Shown: positions 23,747 to 32,213 of the stretch, in pieces
Position numbering within the stretch: position 1 is the stretch's first letter
How the letters are laid out: each line of letters starts with the position of its first letter
Assembly: GCA_029248405.1 (NCBI GenBank)
Contig: JAQWJJ010000020.1
Location: 1 to 41,433, forward strand
DNA from: Flavobacteriaceae bacterium
GTDB lineage: Bacteria > Bacteroidota > Bacteroidia > Flavobacteriales > Flavobacteriaceae
DNA length: 41,433 nucleotides
Direction of reading: 5' to 3'
Translations under genes and position numbers: made by a program
Notes under the pieces: model-generated
The model's database searches: none
Told to the model about the DNA's origin: nothing
Seen by the model: the letters and a program-made list of their open reading frames with translations, nothing else

Positions 23747-25950
23747 TTAGCCACTTCACTGATGAATTTAATCCGGTAAAGACGCATTTCTTCTTCTTCA
23801 TAATCACCATCAAATTCTTCTATGGCATCGTCAATCTTATCACTTTCAGCATCGATGAAATAATCATGCAGTTCTTCTTGCTGATCCTCGTCTAAAACTT
23901 CATCAATCCAATAATCTATATTCAGTTTTGTGCCGCTAAAAACGATGGCTTCCATTTCTTTGATGAAATCTTCCATGGTCAACCCCTTTGCTTGTGCAAT
24001 ATCTAATAAGGGCAATTTCCGGTCGACGTTTTGAATGATGTATAATTTGAGGGCACTGTTACTCCCCGTAGATTTGACTACCAAATCTTCAGTTCTGATG
24101 ATTTGATTTTCCGAAACATAACGTTCAATAAGCGCTGCAAATGTACTGCCAAACTTTTTGGCTTTACCTTCTCCCACTCCGTGCACATTAGACAGTTCCT
24201 CGACTGACGTGGGGAACTTTAAAGCCATGTCCTCTAGAGATGGATCTTGAAAAATAACGAAAGGCGGCAAATTCAGACGATCGGCGATGGCCTTGCGCTC
24301 AGCCTTGAGTAATTTGAACAAAACCTGATCGACCACGGCTGCACCTTGGCCATGAACTTCATTGCCGGTGGCATCATTGGCTTCTTTATAACTATGATCT
24401 TCGGTCATCATAAAGGACTGAGGCGTCTTGATAAATGCCACGCCCTTTGGTGTCAATTTCAAAACGCCATAAGTCTCGATGTCTTTTCTGATGAAGCCAT
24501 CTACCAAAACTTGTCGGATCAATGCCATCCAATAAGTGGGCTCCAAGTCATGACCACAAGCAAAAAATGGTTGTGCTTCCGTTTTGTGTGATTTGATTAA
24601 TGCATTGACCTTACCCACTAAAACATTGACCACTTCTTTAGCTTTGAACTTTTCGTTGGTTCCTTGGATGACCCCAAGTAATTTTGAGACTTGAGGCATG
24701 GCCTCCTTTTTGGATTTAGGATGGCGCATATTATCATCCAAATCACCCCCTGCTCCAGTTTCATTGTCAAACGCTTCGCCAAAATAATGCAAAATAAATT
24801 TGCGCCGTGAGACTGAAGTTTCTGCAAACGCAACGACATCCTGAAGTAAGGCCAAGCCAATCTCTTGTTCTGCCACCGGCTTGCCACTCATGAATTTTTC
24901 AAGTTTTTCAATGTCTTTGTAGCTGTAAAAAGCCAAACAATGGCCCTCGCCACCATCACGTCCTGCACGCCCTGTCTCCTGATAATAACTTTCGATGCTC
25001 TTGGGGATATCATTATGGATGACAAAACGAACATCTGGCTTATCAATACCCATTCCAAACGCTATGGTCGCCACTACGACATCCGCGTCTTCCATGAGAA
25101 ACATGTCCTGATTTTTGACACGGGTCTTTGGATCCAAACCTGCATGATAGGGTATGGCGTTAATACCATTGACCTGGAGCGTTTGTGCCAATTCCTCTAC
25201 CCGTTTGCGGCTCAAGCAGTAAATGATGCCACTCTTGCCCATATTATTTTTGACAAATCGAATAATATCGGCATCAACCTGCTTGGTTTTGGGCCGAATT
25301 TCGTAGTACAAATTGGGCCGATTAAAAGACGCTTTGAAAGTAGTCGCCTCTTGTATCCCCAAATTCTTGAGAATGTCTTCTTGTACTTTTGGTGTAGCTG
25401 TTGCCGTCAAACCAATAATGGGTATCTCCCCTTCTAAGCGTTGAATGATTTTTCGCAAATTGCGGTACTCGGGCCTAAAGTCATGGCCCCACTCACTGAT
25501 ACAATGCGCCTCATCAATAGCCACAAATGATACCGTCACCTCATTCAGAAAGTCAATGTTCTCTACCTTGGTCAAAGATTCTGGTGCAACATAAAGCAAC
25601 TTGGTGAGGCCTTCTCGAACATCTGAACGCACCTTTTTGATTTCAGATTTTGTTAATGACGAATTAAGGACGTGGGCAATACCATCTTGATCTGAGAGCG
25701 CCCGAAGGGAATCCACTTGGTTTTTCATCAGCGCAATCAAAGGCGACACGACAATTGCAGTACCTTCGCTGATCAGCGCTGGCAATTGATAACACAAAGA
25801 TTTGCCGCCCCCTGTTGGCATGATCACAAAGGCATCTTTCCCCTCCAACAAATTATGAATCACGGGCTCTTGCAACCCCTTAAAGGCCGTGAACCCGAAG
25901 TAATTTTTCAAGGCTTGTAATAATTCTTCTGGACTATACGAACGGTTCAT
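23743..25950 (-). CDS. recQ: ATP-dependent DNA helicase RecQ
   Basis: 3'-5' helicase acting in recombination and fork repair. Walker A TGGGKS (46-51), the DEAH box (146-149) with the aromatic-rich loop after it, motif V/VI TGRAGRDGG (327-334), a winged-helix region and an HRDC domain (about 560-625) are present; 735 residues. The RecQ zinc site (C..., CxxCxxC) is missing: CRR is replaced by SRR at 381-383 and the cysteine triplet region reads NETGAGGDLDDN (396-407). An acidic C-terminal tail (DAIEEFDGDYEEEE) follows. Divergent from kdsD. Confidence 0.96.
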   Translation of the reverse strand: MNRSYSPEELLQALKNYFGFTAFKGLQEPVIHNLLEGKDAFVIMPTGGGKSLCYQLPALISEGTAIVVSPLIALMKNQVDSLRALSDQDGIAHVLNSSLTKSEIKKVRSDVREGLTKLLYVAPESLTKVENIDFLNEVTVSFVAIDEAHCISEWGHDFRPEYRNLRKIIQRLEGEIPIIGLTATATPKVQEDILKNLGIQEATTFKASFNRPNLYYEIRPKTKQVDADIIRFVKNNMGKSGIIYCLSRKRVEELAQTLQVNGINAIPYHAGLDPKTRVKNQDMFLMEDADVVVATIAFGMGIDKPDVRFVIHNDIPKSIESYYQETGRAGRDGGEGHCLAFYSYKDIEKLEKFMSGKPVAEQEIGLALLQDVVAFAETSVSRRKFILHYFGEAFDNETGAGGDLDDNMRHPKSKKEAMPQVSKLLGVIQGTNEKFKAKEVVNVLVGKVNALIKSHKTEAQPFFACGHDLEPTYWMALIRQVLVDGFIRKDIETYGVLKLTPKGVAFIKTPQSFMMTEDHSYKEANDATGNEVHGQGAAVVDQVLFKLLKAERKAIADRLNLPPFVIFQDPSLEDMALKFPTSVEELSNVHGVGEGKAKKFGSTFAALIERYVSENQIIRTEDLVVKSTGSNSALKLYIIQNVDRKLPLLDIAQAKGLTMEDFIKEMEAIVFSGTKLNIDYWIDEVLDEDQQEELHDYFIDAESDKIDDAIEEFDGDYEEEEMRLYRIKFISEVAN

Positions 25951-25981
25951 TATCTTTCCAACTCGAGTTTGTCATATTTAA

Positions 25982-26012
25982 TTGTAAGAACCCGAGAACA
26001 ATTGTAATTTTG
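25982..26012 (+). promoter_or_regulatory. kdsD-tatC-lptB operon promoter
   Basis: TTG (25982-25984), a 20-base spacer and TAATTTTG (26005-26012) match the consensus. The TTG start codon of kdsD lies 112 bases further on, so a leader of about 105 bases is expected. I saw no known riboswitch in that leader. Confidence 0.7.
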
Positions 26013-26124
26013 CAACCTATGGCGCCGTTGTGACTCTTATAGAAGCAGGTCTACTCTTTTTTGACTCGACCATACGAAATATAAGAAAATATCAAAACGT
26101 CACCAACAATAAAACCAGCTAATT

Positions 26125-27090
26125 TTGAAAGATTTTGACCAAATCATACAAGTCGCAAAAGACACCATCGAAACAGAGGGCAAGGCGATCCTGCACTTAT
26201 CCGAATTAATTGATCAGAGCTTTGCCAGCGCAGTGGATTATATTTACACCTCAAAGGGTCGCGTGATTGTTACTGGAATCGGCAAAAGCGCCAATATTGC
26301 CACCAAAATTGTGGCCACACTTAATTCAACTGGAACCCCTGCGATTTTTATGCATGCGGCAGATGCCATCCACGGCGATTTGGGCATCATTCAAGAAAAT
26401 GATACCGTCATATGCATTTCTAAAAGTGGAAACACCCCTGAAATTAAGGTATTGGTCCCACTGATCAAAGCCAGTGGTAATAAATTAATCGGGCTGACCT
26501 CACATGCTGATTCATTCTTGGGCCAGCAAAGTGATTTTATTTTGAATGCCTTTGTGGCCAAAGAAGCCTGCCCTAATAATTTAGCGCCAACCACTTCTAC
26601 TACGGCACAATTGGTTATCGGTGATGCGCTGGCGATGTCTTTGCTGCACATCCGCGGATTTTCAAGCAAAGATTTTGCAAGATTCCATCCAGGTGGCTCA
26701 TTGGGTAAAAAATTGTATTTGAGGGTGAGTGATTTGACCTCGCTCAATTCGAAACCGCAAGTGGCTCTCGATGCCAACCTCAAGCAAGTCATTGTAGAAA
26801 TTTCAGAAAATTTACTTGGTGTTACGGCCGTTGTGGACCAAGATTCAATCGTGGGCATCATAACAGATGGTGACCTCAGACGCATGCTCGCTAAAGTTGA
26901 TAATATAGCAGGCCTAACAGCCAAAGACATCATGACGCATGCACCCAAACTCATTGATAACGACGCTATGGCCGTTGAGGCCATGGAACTCATGGACCGT
27001 CATGGCATCACACAGCTATTGGCTCAAAAAGATGGTGTTTATTCGGGGGTGGTGCACATTCACAACCTCAGTAAAGAAGGGATCATCTAA
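26125..27090 (+). CDS. kdsD: D-arabinose-5-phosphate isomerase (KpsF/GutQ/KdsD family)
   Basis: Interconverts ribulose-5-phosphate and arabinose-5-phosphate, the first step toward Kdo in LPS. SIS domain at about 35-170 (VIVTGIGKSANIATKIV, CISKSGNTPEI, ARFHPGGSLGK near 190), followed by two CBS domains (205-321) with GIITDGDLRRML. 321 residues. Translation begins at a TTG codon at 26125; no in-frame ATG fits the family N-terminus. The stop overlaps the tatC ATG by one base. Being with lptB in one operon fits a role in LPS. Confidence 0.93.
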   Translation: MKDFDQIIQVAKDTIETEGKAILHLSELIDQSFASAVDYIYTSKGRVIVTGIGKSANIATKIVATLNSTGTPAIFMHAADAIHGDLGIIQENDTVICISKSGNTPEIKVLVPLIKASGNKLIGLTSHADSFLGQQSDFILNAFVAKEACPNNLAPTTSTTAQLVIGDALAMSLLHIRGFSSKDFARFHPGGSLGKKLYLRVSDLTSLNSKPQVALDANLKQVIVEISENLLGVTAVVDQDSIVGIITDGDLRRMLAKVDNIAGLTAKDIMTHAPKLIDNDAMAVEAMELMDRHGITQLLAQKDGVYSGVVHIHNLSKEGII

Positions 27091-27911
27091 TGGCCAGTCA
27101 AAACGACACTGCACCAGAAAAGGACATGTCCTTCTTGGACCATCTTGAAGAACTCAGGTGGCACTTGATCCGCTCCACCGTGTCAGTACTTATTTTTGGA
27201 TTTCTTGCATTTTTGATGAAAGACTTCATCTTTGATGGTATTTTATTTGGCCCTAAACGTGCTGACTTTCCGACCTACCGTTTTTTGTGTGCTTCTGCGC
27301 AGGCCTTAGGTTTTGATAGTTTTTGCTTTTCTGAGCTGCCATTTCGCATCCAAAGCCGCACCATGTCCGGTCAGTTCTCTGCCCATATTTGGACCTCCAT
27401 CACTGCAGGTTTCATTGTGGCATTTCCTTATGTTCTTTATGAGTTGTGGAAATTCATCAGTCCAGGATTGCACCAAAACGAACGTAAAAATGCCCGCGGC
27501 TTCATTTTTGTAGCATCAGTGCTTTTCTTCTTAGGGGTTTTGTTTGGCTACTATGTGGTGACTCCTTTGTCCATTAACTTTTTAGGTTCCTATCAAGTCA
27601 GTAATCAGGTCTTCAATGACTTTGACCTCAATAGTTATATCGGATTGGTCCGAGCTTGTGCGCTTTCTTGCGGATTGATTTTTGAATTACCCATTGTGAT
27701 TTATTTTCTGACCAAGGTTGGATTAGTCACGCCTCAAGGACTCAAAAAATATAGGAAATTTGCTCTAGTGATCGTATTGATTTTATCAGCCATTATTACA
27801 CCGCCCGATATTGCAAGCCAGGTGATTGTCTCCATACCGGTACTGATCCTGTATGAACTCAGTATTATTATTGCCAAACGGGTACACAAAGTCCAACAAA
27901 AACGCCACTAA
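27090..27911 (+). CDS. tatC: Sec-independent protein translocase TatC
   Basis: Six-helix inner-membrane receptor for twin-arginine signal peptides. MSFLDHLEELRWHLIRS at the N-terminus is diagnostic, as are the FIVAFPYVLYELWKFISPGL helix region and the C-terminal ALVIVLILSAIITPPD helix. 273 residues. The first periplasmic loop (about residues 50-95) is long, as in other Bacteroidota. TatA is not in the window. Start coupled to kdsD, and only 2 bases to the next gene. Confidence 0.96.
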   Translation: MASQNDTAPEKDMSFLDHLEELRWHLIRSTVSVLIFGFLAFLMKDFIFDGILFGPKRADFPTYRFLCASAQALGFDSFCFSELPFRIQSRTMSGQFSAHIWTSITAGFIVAFPYVLYELWKFISPGLHQNERKNARGFIFVASVLFFLGVLFGYYVVTPLSINFLGSYQVSNQVFNDFDLNSYIGLVRACALSCGLIFELPIVIYFLTKVGLVTPQGLKKYRKFALVIVLILSAIITPPDIASQVIVSIPVLILYELSIIIAKRVHKVQQKRH

Positions 27912-27913
27912 AT

Positions 27914-28258
27914 ATGTCTGAAATCGTAGAAGATTTTAACGCCTACCGCTCCAAAATGAATGAGCGCATGCTTGAAGAAAATCATAAACTCATCAAGAGA
28001 GTTTTTAGTTTAGACACTATCGCTTTTCAAGAGGGACACCTGTCGTGCAAAACAAAGGAACTTTTGGGGCTGGGAAATTCTTTGGTGTTGCGTTGTGATG
28101 ACTGTGTCAAATACCACTTGCAGGCCTGCCATCAATTAGGGCTGACAAAAGATGAAGTTTTTGAAGCCATGAGCATCTCACTATTGATCGGCGGAACAAT
28201 TGTCATCCCCCACCTGCGCCGGGCCTTTGAGTTTTGGGATGCCTTAGAAAATAATTAG
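27914..28258 (+). CDS. Carboxymuconolactone decarboxylase/AhpD-family protein
   Basis: 114 residues with the CMD fold: LGLGNSLVLRCDDCVKYHLQ contains the CxxC...H arrangement of AhpD-like proteins, which act as thiol-disulfide or peroxidase partners. The following KDEVFEAMSISLLIGG is the usual helix pair. A true decarboxylase role is unlikely because the CxxC motif points to redox chemistry. Sits between tatC and lptB, 27 bases before lptB, in a gene order I recognise from flavobacteria. Confidence 0.85.
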   Translation: MSEIVEDFNAYRSKMNERMLEENHKLIKRVFSLDTIAFQEGHLSCKTKELLGLGNSLVLRCDDCVKYHLQACHQLGLTKDEVFEAMSISLLIGGTIVIPHLRRAFEFWDALENN

Positions 28259-28285
28259 TACTTTTAAATCAATAAGTTACCAAAG

Positions 28286-29026
28286 ATGAAGCTCAGCGCA
28301 CAAAATTTAGTCAAATCCTACAAAGGGAGACAAGTGGTCAAAGGCATTTCTGTGGAGGTAAATCGTGGTGAAATTGTAGGGCTTCTCGGGCCAAATGGCG
28401 CAGGAAAAACCACATCGTTTTACATGATTGTGGGCTTGATCAAGCCCAACGGTGGGCGCATTCATTTGGACCAGACAGATATCACGACCTACCCCATGTA
28501 CAAGAGGGCACAAAATGGCATTGGTTATTTGGCACAAGAGGCCTCTGTTTTTCGTAAACTCAGTATAGAGGACAACATTTTGAGTGTCTTGCAGATGACA
28601 GATCTGAGCAAAAAGGAGCAAGAAGCCAAAATGGAATCGCTCATTGAAGAATTTGGCTTAGAACATATCCGGACCAATCGAGGGGATCTTCTGAGTGGCG
28701 GAGAGCGCCGCAGAACAGAAATTGCTCGTGCTCTAGCGACAGATCCTCACTTCATCTTATTAGACGAACCTTTTGCAGGTGTCGATCCTGTAGCCGTAGA
28801 AGACATACAACGCATCGTGGCGCAGCTCAAAAACAAAAATATTGGAATCCTCATCACCGATCATAATGTTCAAGAAACATTAGCCATTACAGACCGGACC
28901 TACCTGATGTTTGAGGGCAGTATCCTCAAACACGGCAAACCTGAAGAATTAGCCGCAGATGAAATGGTCAGGAAAGTCTATTTGGGCCAGAATTTCGAAT
29001 TGCGCAAAAAGAAGCTCCATTTCTAA
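28286..29026 (+). CDS. lptB: LPS export ABC transporter ATP-binding protein
   Basis: Cytoplasmic ATPase powering the LptBFGC complex that extracts LPS from the inner membrane. Walker [12 protein letters not shown]-loop in [13 protein letters not shown], signature [16 protein letters not shown], Walker [14 protein letters not shown] and the H-loop LITDHNV are all in place; [13 protein letters not shown] is characteristic of LptB. 246 residues. Its membrane partner of the LptF/G family is at 8810-9892. Last gene of the kdsD operon; convergent with pssA, 25 bases away. Confidence 0.96.
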   Translation: MKLSAQNLVKSYKGRQVVKGISVEVNRGEIVGLLGPNGAGKTTSFYMIVGLIKPNGGRIHLDQTDITTYPMYKRAQNGIGYLAQEASVFRKLSIEDNILSVLQMTDLSKKEQEAKMESLIEEFGLEHIRTNRGDLLSGGERRRTEIARALATDPHFILLDEPFAGVDPVAVEDIQRIVAQLKNKNIGILITDHNVQETLAITDRTYLMFEGSILKHGKPEELAADEMVRKVYLGQNFELRKKKLHF

Positions 29027-29051
29027 AAGCAATCGGCTGAAAATTTCTGCT

Positions 29052-29801
29052 TCACTTCATCCACTGCTTTTTCCATACCAAAGACATTAAAATATAACTG
29101 AGCAGCACAAAGGGTATGGCTCTGTACCCCAACCCAATGACGAGACAAATGCTGAGTCCAATGAGTAAATAACGGTGCTTGTTGTCTCGCCATGCTAAGG
29201 ATTTGAACTTCAAAGAAAACAAAGGCCATGGCGCATTCAAGGCGTATGCACTGGTCACTGTCAATCCCATCAAAAACCACTTATTGAAAACAATTTGCGC
29301 TAATTCCTGAGTGTAATGGTATTCAAAAATTAATGGAAGACTGGCGATCAACAGCGCATTGGCCGGCGTTGGTAAGCCAATAAAATGATCCACTTGCCGC
29401 TCATCGATATTAAACCGAGCCAAACGAAAGGCCGAGGCAACCACCACAATTAATGCCAGAAATGGGTAATAAGTATCAATCCCCAATTGCCACGCCCGAG
29501 CTGTAAATACTTCGGTCAGTGGCTTTATTTCGCCGTAAAACGACATTTGCATGAGTTGTAAAAGAATAAGGCTGGGTGCCAAACCAAATGAAATTAAGTC
29601 GGCCATAGAATCGAGCTGAACACCCAAGGGCCCCTGGACATTTAACCAACGTGCCACCATACCATCAAAAAAATCAAACACCATACCTAATCCCATGAAA
29701 AAGGCGGCGATGATCAAATCTCCCGAAATGGCAAATAGTAATGCAATGACCCCACACAAAAGATTAGCAGCAGTCAAAAGATTTGGTATGTGGTGGCGCA
29801 T
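29052..29801 (-). CDS. pssA: CDP-diacylglycerol--serine O-phosphatidyltransferase
   Basis: Integral membrane CDP-alcohol phosphotransferase making phosphatidylserine, the precursor of phosphatidylethanolamine. The catalytic motif DG-x2-AR-x8-G-x3-D-x3-D is exact: DGMVARWLNVQGPL then GVQLDSMAD. The N-terminus HHIPNLLTAANLLCGVIALL is typical of the family. 249 residues with about seven hydrophobic segments. No psd gene nearby. Single gene; upstream gap of 114 bases to the porV2-like gene. Confidence 0.94.
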   Translation of the reverse strand: MRHHIPNLLTAANLLCGVIALLFAISGDLIIAAFFMGLGMVFDFFDGMVARWLNVQGPLGVQLDSMADLISFGLAPSLILLQLMQMSFYGEIKPLTEVFTARAWQLGIDTYYPFLALIVVVASAFRLARFNIDERQVDHFIGLPTPANALLIASLPLIFEYHYTQELAQIVFNKWFLMGLTVTSAYALNAPWPLFSLKFKSLAWRDNKHRYLLIGLSICLVIGLGYRAIPFVLLSYILMSLVWKKQWMK

Positions 29802-29915
29802 AGTGGAATGATTTCTGTAGTAAAAGTAATAAAGTATTTCGGCCCTTTACAATATGAGTCCTAAAATGTAGTTTAGTAATCATAAAAATAGTTTGATATT
29901 TGTAAAAAAATAAGC

Positions 29916-30986
29916 TTGCGGTTTTTCTCCATTTTATTGACCTGCACATGCGTCCTCTTTGCCTCAGCGCAAACCACGCGAAAGTACTCCAATGAGTTCC
30001 TCAACATTGGGGTAGACGCGTCGGCATTTGGCATGGCTAATGCTGTGGTGGCAGCATCATCTGGTGTCAATTCAGGATATTGGAATCCCGCTGGCTTGGC
30101 CGATTTAGAAGACCAGCAAATGGCCATAATGCATGCCGCGTACTTTGCCAATATCGCGAATTACGATTATGCTGGATTTGCACTGCCTCTAGACAAATCC
30201 TCGGCTTTTGGGCTATCGGTTATCCGTTTTGGTGTAGACAACATTCTCAATACCACACAGCTCATTGACAATCAAGGCAACATCAATTACGATAACATCA
30301 AGCTTTTCAGCACAGCCGATTATGCCTTGACCCTTTCATATGCCAAGCGCTTGCCGATGATGGATTTAAAAATAGGCGGAAATGCCAAGGTCATCCGCCG
30401 CGTGATTGGTGACTTCGCATCATCTTGGGGCTTTGGATTTGATCTGGGACTCCAATACACGTCACAAAACAACTGGCACTATGGCCTTATGGTGCGGGAC
30501 ATCACAACGACTTTTAATACTTGGAGCATCGATGAGGCTGCTTTTGCCACCATTCAAGATGCCGTATTTGGTCAAAATCAAAGCCTTCCTGAAAACACAG
30601 AAATCACATTACCAAAAGCCCAATTCGGCATGGCCAAAAAATGGGCGTTCCGCCAAGACCTCAGTCTCAAATCAGAGATTGACCTCAATATCCGTTTTGC
30701 CCAAACCAATGACTTGTTTTCCAGCCAAAGCCTCAGTGCCTCTCCCGCCATTGGCGCTGAATTAGGTTATCTTGACACCGTATTTGTGCGGCTGGGCGCT
30801 GGTAATTTTCAACAAGTCACTCAAATTGAAGGCGGGCAAGCTACAGGATTCCAACCCAATCTAGGCATTGGGTTCATCTTCAAGGGGGTCGCGATCGATT
30901 ACGCCCTTACCGATATTGGCGACCAAAGCACAGCTCTATACAGCAATGTCTTCTCTTTAAAAATTGACTGGGCATTTTTTCGTTAA
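29916..30986 (+). CDS. PorV/PorQ-family outer-membrane protein (PorV2-like)
   Basis: 356-residue outer-membrane beta-barrel of the PorV/FadL-like type, with signal peptide MRFFSILLTCTCVLFASAQ and opening FLNIGVDASAFGMANAVVA and the PGYWNPAGL-like block (SGYWNPAGLADL). It ends in FSLKIDWAFFR with a terminal aromatic, as barrels do. In type IX secretion PorV shuttles substrates; this branch is labelled a putative T9SS protein PorV2 in flavobacteria. Translation starts at TTG (29916), since no ATG lies before the signal peptide. The DUF4105 gene follows 14 bases downstream, a recurring pairing. Confidence 0.78.
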   Translation: MRFFSILLTCTCVLFASAQTTRKYSNEFLNIGVDASAFGMANAVVAASSGVNSGYWNPAGLADLEDQQMAIMHAAYFANIANYDYAGFALPLDKSSAFGLSVIRFGVDNILNTTQLIDNQGNINYDNIKLFSTADYALTLSYAKRLPMMDLKIGGNAKVIRRVIGDFASSWGFGFDLGLQYTSQNNWHYGLMVRDITTTFNTWSIDEAAFATIQDAVFGQNQSLPENTEITLPKAQFGMAKKWAFRQDLSLKSEIDLNIRFAQTNDLFSSQSLSASPAIGAELGYLDTVFVRLGAGNFQQVTQIEGGQATGFQPNLGIGFIFKGVAIDYALTDIGDQSTALYSNVFSLKIDWAFFR

Positions 30987-31000
30987 TCTAAAAATAGATC

Positions 31001-32203
31001 ATGAACAATTGGGCTGATAAAAATTTGACCACACTGCAGGCCATCATTATAGGGCTCTTGATTTTCATGCCCCCGCTGATCAGGGCCCAAACATCAGGAT
31101 TGTCTCAGGAGGCCACCATCAGTGTCTTGACTATTGGCCCGGGATCAGAGCTGGCGGATAGGTTTGGGCACAGTGCCTTTAGGGTCAACGACCCCCAACA
31201 GGAGATCGATTGGGCTTATAACTACGGTACTTACGACTTCAATACGCCTCACTTTTATCTGAAGTTTGTCCAAGGTCAATTGCTCTACAGCTTGAGCGTC
31301 AATTATTTTGAGGCCTTCCTGAATCACTATAAACAGCAAAACCGTTCAGTTAATGAACAAGTTTTGGCATTGACCAATACCCAAAAAAATGAACTTTTTG
31401 CCTATTTGCAATGGAATGCACAGCCTGCCAATAAAGCGTATCGATACGACTTCTTTTTTGACAATTGTGCCACACGCATTCGCGATGTTTTAGTGCATCA
31501 GCTTGGTGAAGAGCTCGTCTATGTAGAGGATTATGTCGTGGCTCCTAAAACCTTTCGGATGCTGATTCAAGAGCAGGTGCCCTACAATACTTGGGGCAGT
31601 CTCGGCATGGATGTCGCTATTGGTGCCGTTGTGGATCGCCCAGCCAGCGCATGGGATCATCAGTTTTTGCCCAAGTACGTGTTGGCAGCCAACTCCATAG
31701 CCCAACGCAAGGACTCCTCAAGCCTCAAGCCCTTAACAGCACCAACCAAAGTAGTCTTCGCCGCTCGAGCTGAAGACCAGGTCCCTTTTTCATGGTACTC
31801 GCCTATGGTGATTTTGAGTTTGCTCAGCAGTATAATGCTCTGGATGACCTATAGAGACTGGCGTGCCAATTGCCGCACACCTTGGATCGATGCCGTTATT
31901 TTTGGGGCCACTGGCTCAATTGGTGTACTGCTGCTGTTGCTGTGGTTTGCCACAGACCATAGTGCCACAAAAATGAATTACAACATCCTTTGGGCGATGC
32001 CGCTTTCCTTGTTTTTCATTCGTGCTATTGGCGCCCAGCGACCCCAACCCTGGGTGGGCAGATATGTCTTATTCTTGATTTTGATGCTTGCCCTCATGCT
32101 GATACACCAATTCAGTGGGGTACAAAGCTTTGCACCAACCTTATGGGTTCTGTGGCTCGGATTGACCACACGGCTGTTGTATGTGTATCGTGTTTTAAAG
32201 TAG
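31001..32203 (+). CDS. Membrane protein with Lnb_N/DUF4105 periplasmic domain
   Basis: 400 residues. The N-terminal hydrophobic segment (LTTLQAIIIGLLIFMPPLI) is followed by a periplasmic domain with DRFGHSAFRV, WAYNYGTYDF and FFDNCATRIRD, the hallmarks of DUF4105/Lnb_N. The histidine and cysteine in those motifs suggest a papain-like fold, but activity is unproven. The C-terminal 140 residues hold four or five membrane helices. Follows the porV2-like gene by 14 bases, so the two probably work together at the envelope. Convergent with the polysaccharide cluster, 10 bases away. Confidence 0.8.
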   Translation: MNNWADKNLTTLQAIIIGLLIFMPPLIRAQTSGLSQEATISVLTIGPGSELADRFGHSAFRVNDPQQEIDWAYNYGTYDFNTPHFYLKFVQGQLLYSLSVNYFEAFLNHYKQQNRSVNEQVLALTNTQKNELFAYLQWNAQPANKAYRYDFFFDNCATRIRDVLVHQLGEELVYVEDYVVAPKTFRMLIQEQVPYNTWGSLGMDVAIGAVVDRPASAWDHQFLPKYVLAANSIAQRKDSSSLKPLTAPTKVVFAARAEDQVPFSWYSPMVILSLLSSIMLWMTYRDWRANCRTPWIDAVIFGATGSIGVLLLLLWFATDHSATKMNYNILWAMPLSLFFIRAIGAQRPQPWVGRYVLFLILMLALMLIHQFSGVQSFAPTLWVLWLGLTTRLLYVYRVLK

Positions 32204-32213
32204 GGCTGTTGGT

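Noticed and set aside
24865-25437. Upper-strand ORF of 190 residues
   Set aside because: Shadow of recQ; the opposite frame encodes conserved helicase motifs.
23743-25950. RecQ as a degraded or inactive gene because the zinc cysteines are absent
   Set aside because: All helicase motifs, the HRDC domain and the frame are intact; from memory flavobacterial RecQ proteins share this change.
26391-26993. Lower-strand ORF of 200 residues
   Set aside because: Shadow of kdsD; no independent evidence for coding.
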